Shown in pieces: positions 1 through 7,863 of a stretch of 64,000 bases of DNA. The stretch lies in the NCBI RefSeq assembly GCF_004345725.1, contig NZ_SLXG01000003.1, forward strand, positions 124,001 to 188,000, written 5' to 3'. The translations under genes were made by a program, and so were the position numbers. Source of the stretch: Crenobacter luteus. GTDB lineage: Bacteria; Pseudomonadota; Gammaproteobacteria; Burkholderiales; Chromobacteriaceae. How positions within the stretch are numbered: position 1 is the first letter of the stretch; every line of letters starts with the position of its first letter. The notes beneath the pieces are model-generated. The model ran no database searches and had not been told where the DNA came from. It saw only the letters and a list, made by a program, of their open reading frames with translations.

Positions 1-2
1 TC

Positions 3-170
3 GACGAGACGCGCGGCGAGGGCGCGCTGCGTAACACGAGCTACGTCCAGCGCCTGGCGACGCGCGGCGGTCTGCCGCCCACCGGCCTGTGCGACAAGGT
101 CAACGAGCGCGCGGTCGAGGAAGTGCCCTACCAGGCGACCTACGTGTTCTACCAGCCGGCGCCGCGCTGA
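3..170 (+). CDS. DUF3455-like protein, C-terminal fragment
   Basis: This is an open frame running in from the left edge; about 55 residues are visible and it ends in a TGA. The visible part contains a run ending in RGGLPP, a single Cys in a TGLC context, and a C-terminal VPYQATYVFYQ stretch. That pattern (a TRGG turn, a Cys-containing loop, then a V-P-Y-x-A-x-Y-x-F-Y/W end) fits the C-terminus of DUF3455 proteins, a family of small, usually exported bacterial proteins of unknown function. The family call rests on a short piece only. A strong terminator follows 17 bases after the stop, so this is the last gene of its unit. Confidence 0.55.
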   Translation, partial: DETRGEGALRNTSYVQRLATRGGLPPTGLCDKVNERAVEEVPYQATYVFYQPAPR

Positions 171-187
171 CGTAGGCGGGAAAGGCA

Positions 188-217
188 AAAGCCCGGAACG
201 AGGTTCCGGGCTTTTTT
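188..217 (+). terminator. intrinsic terminator of the DUF3455-like gene
   Basis: A 9-bp GC-rich stem (GCCCGGAAC / GTTCCGGGC) with a 3-base GAG loop is followed by six T. The A residues before the stem also let it work for the convergent transporter gene that ends at 237. Confidence 0.9.
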
Positions 218-236
218 CGTCCTGCCTGCTGCGCGT

Positions 237-1520
237 TCAGTGTACGGCGATCTGGCGTTTACGCCCGGCGGCCATGCCGCACAGCAGTGCGCCGCCGCCG
301 TAGACGACGTAGACCAGCGCCGCGATCCGCCAGTCGCGCAGCAGGTCGTGGCCGAGCCCGACCAGCAGCGGACCGGTCGACGCGAACAGGTAGCCGAAGC
401 CCTGCGCCATACCCGACAGTTGCGCGGCGAGCTGCGCGTTCGGCGCGCGCAGCACGATCAGCGTGAGGCCCATGCTGAAGGTGCCCCCCAGCCCCAGGCC
501 GAGCGGCACGGTCCAGAACCACAGGCTGGACAGCGGCGCGAACACGAGGCCGAGGAAGCCGACGGTCGACATCGCCAGCATGATCGCGATCACCGCGCGC
601 TGGTCGCGGCAGAAGCGCGAGGCGAGCCACGGCGCGCCGAAGGCGGTCGACAGCTGGATCATCGTCGTGACCGACAGCACGAAGCCGGCCGCGAGAGGCG
701 AGAGGCCGCGGTCGATCAGGATCACCGGCAGCCAGCCGAACACCACGTAGGCGTGCGAGGACTGCAGACCCATATAGCCGGTCACCTGCCAGGCGAGCTT
801 GTCGCGCCACAGCGGGCGCGGTCGCGTCGCGTCGACCGGCACCGTGCGGCCGGCGCGCGCCTGCGGCAGCCAGACGAGTGCGGCGGCGACGGCGGGCAGC
901 GCCCAGAATGCCAGCCCGATCTCCCAGCTGCCGCTGGCGTCGTGCACCGGCACGGTCAGGCCGGCGGCGGCGGCGGCCCCGAGGCACAGCGCCAGCGTGT
1001 AAAGCCCGGTCATCAGCTCGGCCTTGTCCGGGAAGTCGCGTTTGACGAGGCCGGGCAGCAGCACCCCGGCGACGCCGATGGCGGCGCCGGCCAGCACGGT
1101 GCCGGCGAACAGCCCCGGCGCGCCGGCGACGCCGCGCAGCGCGCTGCCGGCGGCGAGCGCGATTAGCGCCGCCAGCAGCGCGCGTTCGGCGCCGATGCGG
1201 CGCGCCAGGCGCGGCGCCAGCGGCGCGAACAGGCCGAGGCAGAGCACCGGTAGCGTGGTCAGCAGGCCGGCGGCGGCGGCGGACAGGCCGGTCGCCAGTC
1301 TGACCTCGTTCAGCAGCGGCGACAGGCTGGTCAGCGCGGGACGCAGGTTCAGCGCGATCAGCGCCATGCCGGCGACCAGCAGCAGCGTCGTGCGTGCCCG
1401 AGTAGCCGGCGCGGCGGCTTTGGGGCGGGTCGGCGCCGGTGCCGCTGCGTTCTCTTGCGGGCAGGGCAGCGCGGCGTCGGCGATGGGCCGCTCGAGGGCG
1501 GCGGAGCGGGGGTAGGTCAT
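237..1520 (-). CDS. MFS transporter, CynX/NimT family
   Basis: This 427-residue membrane protein has about 12 hydrophobic segments. After a 45-residue, Ala/Pro-rich cytoplasmic N-terminus, the first segment carries the LNLRPALTSLSP signature of the CynX/NimT branch of the major facilitator superfamily (cyanate and 2-nitroimidazole transporters of E. coli). The true substrate cannot be read from the sequence. The ATG at 1518-1520 was chosen because it leaves an 8-base gap to the upstream regulator gene on the same strand; an in-frame extension further upstream would run through that gene in a shadow frame. The pair is probably one operon, so the regulator is the likely controller of this exporter or importer. 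Confidence 0.85.
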   Translation of the reverse strand: MTYPRSAALERPIADAALPCPQENAAAPAPTRPKAAAPATRARTTLLLVAGMALIALNLRPALTSLSPLLNEVRLATGLSAAAAGLLTTLPVLCLGLFAPLAPRLARRIGAERALLAALIALAAGSALRGVAGAPGLFAGTVLAGAAIGVAGVLLPGLVKRDFPDKAELMTGLYTLALCLGAAAAAGLTVPVHDASGSWEIGLAFWALPAVAAALVWLPQARAGRTVPVDATRPRPLWRDKLAWQVTGYMGLQSSHAYVVFGWLPVILIDRGLSPLAAGFVLSVTTMIQLSTAFGAPWLASRFCRDQRAVIAIMLAMSTVGFLGLVFAPLSSLWFWTVPLGLGLGGTFSMGLTLIVLRAPNAQLAAQLSGMAQGFGYLFASTGPLLVGLGHDLLRDWRIAALVYVVYGGGALLCGMAAGRKRQIAVH

Positions 1521-1528
1521 GATTCCTG

Positions 1529-2182
1529 TCAGCTTTTCCAGAAGACGAAGACGCGGCAGGCCGCGGCGGCGGCGTCCGAGTCGCCGGCGATCACCGCGTC
1601 GAGCAAGGCGCGGTGTTCGGCGTAGCCGGGCTGCTCGGGCAGCGTCGGGTCGTGAAAGATATTGATCAGCTCGGCGCGGTGATGGCTGGCGACGAAGAAC
1701 TGATAGAGCTCGGAGAGCACCGGATTGTGCGCCGCGGCCACCAGCCGGGAGTGGAAGGCGACGTCGAGGTCGGCGTGGCGTTCCGGCTCGTCGCGCCAGT
1801 CGACCGCCTGCGCCGCGGCGAACGCGAGCTCCAGCGCGGCGATGTCCTCGTCGTTGCGGCGCAGCGCCGCGAGGCGCATCGCCTGCGTTTCGAGAATCTC
1901 GCGTACCTCGCGGCGGTGTTCCGGCGCCGAGTGCGCCAGCGTCTTGACGGTACTCAGCGGATTGCTGCGCGTGCGCAGATAGGTGCCGTCGCCCTGGCGG
2001 ACTTCGAGCACGCCGGCGAAATTGAGCACGCGGACCGCCTCGCGGACGGTGTTGCGGCTCATGCCGAGCGTCTCGGCCAACTCCGGCTCGGTCGGGATGC
2101 GGGCGCCGACCGACCAGTCGCCGCGTTCTATGCGTGTCTTGATGCCGTCGATCGCGACGTCGACGAGAGAAGTTTTTTGCAT
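1529..2182 (-). CDS. GntR-family transcriptional regulator, FCD (FadR) type
   Basis: This is a 217-residue regulator. The N-terminal winged helix (about residues 8-70) has the typical RIPTEPELAE and MSRNTVREAVRVL helices. It is followed by an all-alpha FCD ligand-binding domain with the D-x-x-F-H motif (LDVAFHSRL) and further His residues (ASHH, EHRALL) that bind a metal and often an organic acid in this family. I prefer the ATG at 2180-2182 because a perfect palindrome lies just upstream; an in-frame ATG at 2207-2209 would put the palindrome inside the coding region. It probably controls itself and the downstream transporter. The effector is unknown. Confidence 0.85.
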   Translation of the reverse strand: MQKTSLVDVAIDGIKTRIERGDWSVGARIPTEPELAETLGMSRNTVREAVRVLNFAGVLEVRQGDGTYLRTRSNPLSTVKTLAHSAPEHRREVREILETQAMRLAALRRNDEDIAALELAFAAAQAVDWRDEPERHADLDVAFHSRLVAAAHNPVLSELYQFFVASHHRAELINIFHDPTLPEQPGYAEHRALLDAVIAGDSDAAAAACRVFVFWKS

Positions 2183-2187
2183 GGCAC

Positions 2188-2204
2188 AATTCATCCGATG
2201 AATT
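2188..2204. promoter_or_regulatory. candidate operator of the FCD regulator
   Basis: A perfect 17-bp palindrome (AATTCAT, 3-base spacer, ATGAATT) lies 6 bases upstream of the preferred start of the regulator gene. The size and the outer AATT/AATT arms match the layout of PdhR/LldR-type FadR-subfamily operators (AATTNGTNNNACNAATT), with different inner bases. Assignment as the autoregulatory site is inference. Confidence 0.5.
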
Positions 2205-2323
2205 TGCAAGGTTATCGATTTATATGGGAAATGGCAAGCTTCTTGTCGTAGTTTTCCTTAGGGAACTGGCTATTCTGGTTGAAAAACCCCAAACGAATAG
2301 TCATCCCGAATTCGGTGCCCTCC

Positions 2324-4042
2324 ATGCTCCCGTTGCCAGCGCTGTTTCGCGTCTATTGCCACCGTCTCGCCGGCGGCGCGCCGTGGCTCGCGCTGGCGGC
2401 CTGGGCGGTTCTTGTGGCGATGACGGCCTTTCTCGTCTGGCAGCCCTTCGCCGGCGAGCGCCGCGCGGTACTCGCCGAATTGCGCGAGCAGGTCGCCGCC
2501 CGCCGCCACGCGCTCGACACCCGGCTGTGGGAAGTCGTCTACCAGGTCGAAAGCCAGCGCCACGCCGCCGAGAACGCGCTGGCGCAGCCTGCGACGGCGC
2601 CGGCGCTGCTGCGGGCGATCGCCACGGTGCCCGGCGGCCGCGGCGCGGGGCTGGAGGCGGTGCCGCCGGCGCTGATGACCGAGCGCATCGGCAACGTCTT
2701 CCTGCCGATGCGCGCCGAGGCGTTGTCCGGGCCGATGCGGCAGGAGCTGGCGATGGCGCTGTCGCTGTTTCCGATGCACAAGGCGGCGCTGGCCGCGACG
2801 CCCGAGCTGGCCCGGGTCTACTACCGCTCGACGACGGGCTGGTACGCCGCCTCGCCGTGGGTTTCGCACCGGCAGCTGCTGGCGCAGAACCGTGCCGCCT
2901 CGCTCGAGCAACTGCTCAAGCAGGACGCGGCGACCGAGCTCGTCCGGGCAGCCGGTCCAGAGCGCAATCCGCAGCGGCGTCCCGTGTGGATGCCGCTGCA
3001 CCGTGACCCGGCCGGCAAGGGCTGGTTGATCAGCTACGCCGTGCCGGTCTACGAGGCCCGGACCTTTCGCGGCGTGGTGGCGGCCGATCTGACGCTGCAC
3101 TTCCTGTCGTCCTTTCTCGGCCAGGACGACGACGGCGCGCAATGGCTGCTGGTCGAGCACGGCGCCGCGGCGCCGGACGCGCGGCTGGTCGCCGCCAGCC
3201 GCTTCAAGGTCGAGCAGGGCGAGAGCCTGCCGGACTGGCGCGATTTCGTCGCCCGGCAGCTGCGGCTGTCCGACGCGCCGGTACTCGGCAACGGGCGCTG
3301 GCAGCGCTGGGACGACTACCGGGTGTTCGTCGAGCCGCTCGGCATGGCGCCGTGGGCGCTGGTCTATATGGTGCCGGCGCGGACGGTGGACTGGCAGGTG
3401 CTCGGCCGCCTGCGCGCGGCGATAGGCCTGCTCGGGCTGTTGCTCGTCCTGCTCGGCATCGTCGGCTACCGGCTGTGGCGCGCGACCGGCGAGCTGAAAC
3501 GGCGCGCCGGCGTCGACGGCCTGACCGGTCTCGATACCCAGCGCACCTTCTTCGAGGCGGCGCGGCGGGAGCAGTCGCGGCATATCCGTCTCGGCCAGGC
3601 GTTCTCGCTGCTGCTGATCGACCTGGACCGGCTCGGCGAGGTGAACGACCGCTACGGCCACCACGCCGGCGACCGGGTCCTGCAAGAGTTCTCGATGCTG
3701 ATGCGCAGCCTGATGCGGGCCGAAGACCTGTTCGCGCGGGTCGGCGGGGGGCGTTTCGCGTGCCTGCTGTGTGGGGGCGGCGCCGAGCACGCGCGCGAGG
3801 TCGCCGACCGCCTGTGCCTGATCGTCGCGCGCACCGCCTTCGTGCTGCCGGACGGGCGTCGGCTGACGATGACCGCCAGCTTCGGCGTCGCCACCGCCGA
3901 GCCGCCCGGCGTCGCGCTGGACGAAGTGTATCGCCACGCCGAGCATGCGCTCGAACGCGCGAAGGCCGGCGGGCGCAACCGGGTCGAGGCGGCCGGCTCC
4001 CCGTCGGCGGAGCTGCCGCCGCTGGCCGCCCCGTCGGCCTGA
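2324..4042 (+). CDS. membrane sensor with degenerate GGDEF domain
   Basis: This 572-residue protein (587 if the in-frame TTG at 2279 is used; neither start has a clear ribosome site) has a transmembrane helix near residues 20-40. A periplasmic Cache-like sensor region of about 300 residues follows, then a second helix (GLLGLLLVLLGIVGY) and a C-terminal GGDEF-type domain. The domain keeps DGLTGL, DLDRLGEVND and the RxxD inhibitory-site motif (RAED, 3716-3727). The catalytic signature, however, reads GGGRF (3743-3757) instead of GG[DE]EF, so diguanylate cyclase activity is doubtful. A role as a c-di-GMP receptor fits better. It is transcribed divergently from the FCD regulator. Confidence 0.85.
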   Translation: MLPLPALFRVYCHRLAGGAPWLALAAWAVLVAMTAFLVWQPFAGERRAVLAELREQVAARRHALDTRLWEVVYQVESQRHAAENALAQPATAPALLRAIATVPGGRGAGLEAVPPALMTERIGNVFLPMRAEALSGPMRQELAMALSLFPMHKAALAATPELARVYYRSTTGWYAASPWVSHRQLLAQNRAASLEQLLKQDAATELVRAAGPERNPQRRPVWMPLHRDPAGKGWLISYAVPVYEARTFRGVVAADLTLHFLSSFLGQDDDGAQWLLVEHGAAAPDARLVAASRFKVEQGESLPDWRDFVARQLRLSDAPVLGNGRWQRWDDYRVFVEPLGMAPWALVYMVPARTVDWQVLGRLRAAIGLLGLLLVLLGIVGYRLWRATGELKRRAGVDGLTGLDTQRTFFEAARREQSRHIRLGQAFSLLLIDLDRLGEVNDRYGHHAGDRVLQEFSMLMRSLMRAEDLFARVGGGRFACLLCGGGAEHAREVADRLCLIVARTAFVLPDGRRLTMTASFGVATAEPPGVALDEVYRHAEHALERAKAGGRNRVEAAGSPSAELPPLAAPSA

Positions 4043-4188
4043 GCCGGGCGCAAGATGTCCGGCCATCGGTGGGGGCTCGCCACCCCGCGTGCGCCGTCGC
4101 TGGCGACCGAGGCGCGCTCGCGCTTGTTGGCTCGCCCGTGGCGACGGCCCGATCGCGGACGCGGTTGGCCGAACCGGCCGCGCAAGCA

Positions 4189-4214
4189 AAACGGCGGCCC
4201 GCGGGCCGCCGTTT
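4189..4214. terminator. bidirectional hairpin terminator
   Basis: A perfect 12-bp stem (AAACGGCGGCCC and its complement) with a 2-base centre lies between the convergent GGDEF gene and the tautomerase gene. It sits 22 bases past the tautomerase stop. The rest of the 4043-4235 gap shows nothing gene-like. Confidence 0.7.
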
Positions 4215-4235
4215 GCCATCAGACGCAGACGCGCG

Positions 4236-4424
4236 TCACTCGGCGTCGGACCACAGCACGCCGCCGGTCGCCCAGTCGCTCTTCTTGACGTCGTGGAAGA
4301 TGATGTCGACGGCGGACGCGTCGCAGCCGAGCACCTTGACCGAAGCTTCGGTCAGCGCCTTGGCGTATTCGCGTTTCACGTCGTCGGAACGGCCTTCGAA
4401 CAGTTGCACGTTGAGGGTCGGCAT
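4236..4424 (-). CDS. 4-oxalocrotonate tautomerase family protein
   Basis: This 62-residue protein begins MPTLNVQLFEGRS, so removal of Met exposes the catalytic Pro1 of the 4-oxalocrotonate tautomerase (4-OT) family. The length is normal for the small homohexameric members. The ATG at 4422-4424 has a good ribosome site (CAGGAG). It lies 29 bases downstream of a class II aldolase gene on the same strand, which suggests a two-gene operon for keto-acid or enol chemistry. The substrate is not evident. Confidence 0.85.
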   Translation of the reverse strand: MPTLNVQLFEGRSDDVKREYAKALTEASVKVLGCDASAVDIIFHDVKKSDWATGGVLWSDAE

Positions 4425-4453
4425 GGTGTGTCTCCTGATGGTTGTGGTGGGGT

Positions 4454-5239
4454 TCAGTGCTTGTAGTCGGGGCAGAGCCTGTCGAGGCGGCGCAACAGCG
4501 CCGGCCACTCGCGCTCGCCCTCGGGCAGCGGGTCGGCGGTCAGTTGGCGGAAGGTCAGCTCGCACACCTCGGGCGTCGGGAAGATCAGCTCGGCACCGCT
4601 CGCCTGCGCCAAAAGTTGCATGCGGCAGGCCTTGTCGAGCATGTCCATGATGCAGAACGCCTCGGCGACGGTGCGGCCGGTGACGAGGCTGCCGTGGTTG
4701 GAGAGCAGCATGGCTTTACGTTGGCCGAGGTTTTCGATGAGGCGCGCCTTCTCGCTCTCGGTCAGCGCCAGCCCTTCGTAGCGGTGGTAGCCGAGGTCGC
4801 CGTAAAAGCGCAGCGCGTGCTGCGACAGCGGCAAGAGGCCGTCCTTTTGCATCGCTACCGCGATCGCCGCTTCGTTGTGCAGGTGCATCACGCACTGCGC
4901 GTCGTCGCGCGCCGCGTGTACCGCGCCGTGGATCACGAAGCCGGTCGCGTTCACTTCGAACGGCGTGTCGCCGACGATGTTGCCGGCGAGGTCGATCTTG
5001 ACGAGGTTGGACGCGGTCACCTCGTCGAACATCAGCCCGAACGGGTTGATCAGGAAGCGGCCGGGTTCGCCCGGCACCGCCAGCGAAATATGCGTATAGA
5101 TCAGGTCGCCCCAGCCGCGCTCGGCGACCAGCCGGTAGCAGGCGGCGAGGTCGACGCGCGCCTGCCATTCGGCGTCGCTGATGCCGTCGCCGGCGACGCG
5201 GCCGGCGGCGTGCGCGAGGCTCAAGGATTCGGTCGTCAC
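4454..5239 (-). CDS. class II aldolase/adducin family protein
   Basis: This protein of about 261 residues has the class II aldolase/adducin fold. The zinc-binding HLHNE motif and a later SNHGSLVTGR motif with a third His are visible, as is the N-terminal GWGDLIYTHIS stretch. Members act as fuculose- or ribulose-phosphate aldolases or epimerases, or as related decarboxylases; which one applies here cannot be told. I chose the GTG at 5237-5239 because a CTGAAGG ribosome site lies about 7 bases upstream; an in-frame GTG at 5281 would add 14 residues. It is probably co-transcribed with the tautomerase gene downstream. Confidence 0.85.
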   Translation of the reverse strand: MTTESLSLAHAAGRVAGDGISDAEWQARVDLAACYRLVAERGWGDLIYTHISLAVPGEPGRFLINPFGLMFDEVTASNLVKIDLAGNIVGDTPFEVNATGFVIHGAVHAARDDAQCVMHLHNEAAIAVAMQKDGLLPLSQHALRFYGDLGYHRYEGLALTESEKARLIENLGQRKAMLLSNHGSLVTGRTVAEAFCIMDMLDKACRMQLLAQASGAELIFPTPEVCELTFRQLTADPLPEGEREWPALLRRLDRLCPDYKH

Positions 5240-5393
5240 GGTCTTGCCTTCAGGGTTAACGATAGGCTGCGATCTTCGCACGTCGCGGCGCGCTTTTCAA
5301 AACCGCACCGGGCAAGGCGGGCGACAGGGGGGGCATGGGAAGGAGGGCGCTGAGTCGCTTGACGGCGGGCGCCGGCGCGAACGCGAAACCGAC

Positions 5394-5420
5394 AAGCTTG
5401 GCCGAGGCTCGGCCAAGCTT
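5394..5420. terminator. inverted pair of the 9-bp repeat at the modB end
   Basis: Two copies of TTGGCCGAG face each other across one base and form a 13-bp perfect inverted repeat with AAGC flanks. It lies 21 bases past the modB stop codon. Four T follow on the plus strand, and no strong T-run follows on the modB (minus) strand, so its strength as a terminator of modB is uncertain. Confidence 0.6.
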
Positions 5421-5441
5421 TTGTCCGGTGTGCGGCAGGTG

Positions 5442-6131
5442 TCACTTGTGGCTCTGGGCGTGGTGCCGCTGCGCCCAGGTCAGCAGCATCAGCATCGCGA
5501 ACGACATCACGAGCAGCACGGCGGCGAAGGCGTGCGCTTCGGCGAAGTTGAGCTTTTGCGCTTCGTCGTACAGCGCGATCGACGCGACCCGGGTCTGGCC
5601 CGGGATGCTGCCGCCGAGCATCAGCACCACGCCGAACTCGCCGAGCGTATGCGCGAAGCTCAGCGTCGCGCCGGTGAGGATGCCGCCGCGCGACGCGCGC
5701 ACGACGATCTTCCAGAACACCGTGCGCGGCGGCGCGCCGAGCGCGGTGGCGGCCTCGATCAGGCTCTTGTCGACCAGCCGGAATGCGCTCTGGAACGGCT
5801 GCACCGCGAACGGCAGGCTGTAGAGCACCGAACCGACCACGAGGCCGCTGAAGGTGAAGGTCAGCTGCGAGCCGAACAGCGCCTGCCAGCTCTGGCCGAT
5901 GAAGGACTGCGGCGACAGCGCGACCAGCAGGTAGAAGCCGATCACCGTCGGCGGCAGCACGATGGGCAGCGTGACGATGCTTTCGATCACCGCGACATGC
6001 AAGCCGCGCGCGTTGTTCAGCCAGCGCGCCAGCGGCAGGCCGACGACCACCAGGATGGTCGTCGTCACCAGCGCCAGCCGCAGCGTCAGCCCCAGCGCGC
6101 TCCACAATTCGTCGTGGATCAGCGCCAGCAT
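5442..6131 (-). CDS. modB: molybdate ABC transporter permease ModB
   Basis: This 229-residue inner-membrane permease has about five or six helices. The EAA loop (SLIEAATALGAPPRTVFWKI) docks the ATPase, and the FAHTLGEFGVVLMLGGSIPG segment is typical of ModB. It forms the transmembrane channel for molybdate delivered by ModA. Its start is 4 bases after the modA stop, so the two genes are translationally close. No modC ATPase gene follows: the next gene on this strand is an aldolase beyond an inverted repeat. Confidence 0.95.
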   Translation of the reverse strand: MLALIHDELWSALGLTLRLALVTTTILVVVGLPLARWLNNARGLHVAVIESIVTLPIVLPPTVIGFYLLVALSPQSFIGQSWQALFGSQLTFTFSGLVVGSVLYSLPFAVQPFQSAFRLVDKSLIEAATALGAPPRTVFWKIVVRASRGGILTGATLSFAHTLGEFGVVLMLGGSIPGQTRVASIALYDEAQKLNFAEAHAFAAVLLVMSFAMLMLLTWAQRHHAQSHK

Positions 6132-6135
6132 CGGG

Positions 6136-6921
6136 TCAGACGCCTTTCTTCTTCGGCAGCATGAAGCCGTACTTCTCGAAGATGGCGCGCGCCTCGGGCG
6201 AGCGCAGGTAGGCGATGTACTGGCGGGCGACCGGGTCCTCGCTGCCCTTGTTGGTCAGCACCGCGCCTTGCAGCATCTCGGCGTGCTCGCTGGTCGGGAT
6301 GAGCTTGTAGCGGCCGACGTTGGCGAGCTTGGGCGACTTGACCAGCGCCAGCGCGACGACGCCGGCGTCGGCGTTGCCGGTCTGCACGAACTGCGCCGTC
6401 TGCGAAATGTTCTCGCCGAGCACGAATTTGGGCTGGGCGGTCGCGTACAGCTTGTTGGTCTGCAGGGCCTGGACGGCGGCGACGCCGTAGGGCGCGTGCT
6501 CAGGGTTGGCGATCGCGAAGCGCTTGACTTTGGGGTCGTTGACCAGCTTCAGGCCCTTGTTCACGTCCAGGTCGTCGCGTTTGGTCCAGACGACGATCTG
6601 GCCGATCGCGTACGGCGTGAGGCTCGCGGCGTCGGCGTAGCCCGACTTGGCCAGTTCGCGCGGGTACTTCATGTCGGCCGACATGTAGACGTGGAACGGC
6701 GCGCCGTTCTGGATCTGGGCGAAAAAGTTGCCCGACGAGCCGGCCGACAGCTTGATCTCGGTGTCCTTGGGAGCCTGCTTCATGAAGCTGGCGTTCAGCT
6801 CTTCGAGGCAGTAGATCAAGTCGGACGCGGCGGCGATATAGAGCGGCGCGGCCCACGCCGGGGCGGCGAAGGCGGCGCCCATCGTCAACAGCAGCAGGCT
6901 TTTCTTGAGGCGGTTTGGCAT
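6136..6921 (-). CDS. modA: molybdate-binding periplasmic protein ModA
   Basis: This 261-residue protein has a clear signal peptide: KK in the n-region, a hydrophobic core, and cleavage after AWA near residue 24. The mature part has the ModA motifs AAASDL, SAGSSGNFFAQIQNGAPF and HAPYG, which line the oxyanion pocket. It captures molybdate (and probably tungstate) in the periplasm for ModB. A strong ribosome site (AAGGAGATGAG) precedes the ATG. The upstream spacer contains a sigma70-like promoter overlapped by a putative ModE box, with modE itself immediately upstream. Confidence 0.95.
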   Translation of the reverse strand: MPNRLKKSLLLLTMGAAFAAPAWAAPLYIAAASDLIYCLEELNASFMKQAPKDTEIKLSAGSSGNFFAQIQNGAPFHVYMSADMKYPRELAKSGYADAASLTPYAIGQIVVWTKRDDLDVNKGLKLVNDPKVKRFAIANPEHAPYGVAAVQALQTNKLYATAQPKFVLGENISQTAQFVQTGNADAGVVALALVKSPKLANVGRYKLIPTSEHAEMLQGAVLTNKGSEDPVARQYIAYLRSPEARAIFEKYGFMLPKKKGV

Positions 6922-6941
6922 CTCATCTCCTTGGGTGTTTT

Positions 6942-6984
6942 CGTTGTGTTGGAGAGTATATAACCGCAGTCGGTGTATTGTGAA
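6942..6984 (-). promoter_or_regulatory. modA promoter with putative ModE box
   Basis: On the minus strand TTCACA (6979-6984) and TATACT (6955-6960) are 18 bases apart and form a plausible promoter. Overlapping the -10 is CGTTGTGTT, six bases, TATATAACC (6942-6965). The second half matches the E. coli ModE half-site TATATAACG at 8 of 9 positions with the correct 6-base spacing; the first half is weak (5 of 9). Placement over the -10 fits repression by molybdate-bound ModE. Confidence 0.5.
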
Positions 6985-7000
6985 GTAAATAACGATGCGT

Positions 7001-7825
7001 TCACATCGGCACGCCGATGATGACGCTGCTCGGGCTGATCACTGCCGCGACCGCGACGCCGGGCGCCAGCGCGAGCGTCTCGGCCTGCTCGCGGCTCGTC
7101 AGGCTGCACAGGCTGGTGCCGCCGGACAGCTCGACCGTCACTTCGCACTCGTCGTGGCCGGCGACGACCGCGCGCACCACGCCGGGCAGCAGGTTGTAGC
7201 CGGCGAGGCTGCCGGCGTCGGCCGGCGGCACCAGCGCGACCCAGCCGGCCTTGACCAGCGCGACCACCTCGACGCCCTCGGCCAGACCCAGCCGCTCGCT
7301 GCTGGCGTGGGTGAGTTGTGCGAGCAGCCGCTCGCCGCCGGACAGTTCCAGCTCGACCTCGTCGTTGACCTCGCCGCGGCGCAGCGCACGCACGGTGCCG
7401 AACAGCTGGTTGCGCGCCGAGGTCCTGACCGCGAACTTCTTCATCAGCGACAGGCAGTCGGCGAAGTCGTCGCCGCCGGCCGACAGCGCCGTCACGAACT
7501 GTTGCTGCGCGTGTTCGATCGCGCGGTAGGCCTCGATCAGCCGCTCGCCGCGCGCGGTCAGCCGGGTGCCGCCGCCGTTCTTGCCGCCGGTCTCGCGCAC
7601 CACCAAGGGTTCGGGCGACAGCTGGTTCATCGCCTCGACGGTGTCCCAGGCCCACTTGTAGCTGCGGCCGATCGCCTTGGCGGCCTGGGTGATCGAGCCG
7701 GTTTCGGCGATCGCCGACAACAGCGCGACCTCGGTCGCGCCGGCGAGGCTGGTGTCGCCCTGCTCGAACCAGACGCGGGCGTTGAGTTTGACGGGGGAGG
7801 CGGCGGCGGGGTGCGGTGCTTTCAT
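7001..7825 (-). CDS. modE: molybdate-responsive regulator ModE
   Basis: This 274-residue regulator has an N-terminal LysR-like winged helix (about residues 15-110, with TGSITQAAKAIGRSYKWAW and the NGGGTRLTARGERLI wing). Two C-terminal Mop/TOBE modules follow (about 130-195 and 200-272; RTSARNQLFGTV, KAGWVALV), which bind molybdate at the dimer interface. The start is the ATG at 7823-7825. It lies just upstream of modA on the same strand. ModE classically represses the transporter operon when molybdate is plentiful. A MarC-family gene ends 38 bases upstream. Confidence 0.93.
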   Translation of the reverse strand: MKAPHPAAASPVKLNARVWFEQGDTSLAGATEVALLSAIAETGSITQAAKAIGRSYKWAWDTVEAMNQLSPEPLVVRETGGKNGGGTRLTARGERLIEAYRAIEHAQQQFVTALSAGGDDFADCLSLMKKFAVRTSARNQLFGTVRALRRGEVNDEVELELSGGERLLAQLTHASSERLGLAEGVEVVALVKAGWVALVPPADAGSLAGYNLLPGVVRAVVAGHDECEVTVELSGGTSLCSLTSREQAETLALAPGVAVAAVISPSSVIIGVPM

Positions 7826-7863
7826 GGCAGAAACGGTTTGCTCAGGGTTGGAAGGGGCGGGGT

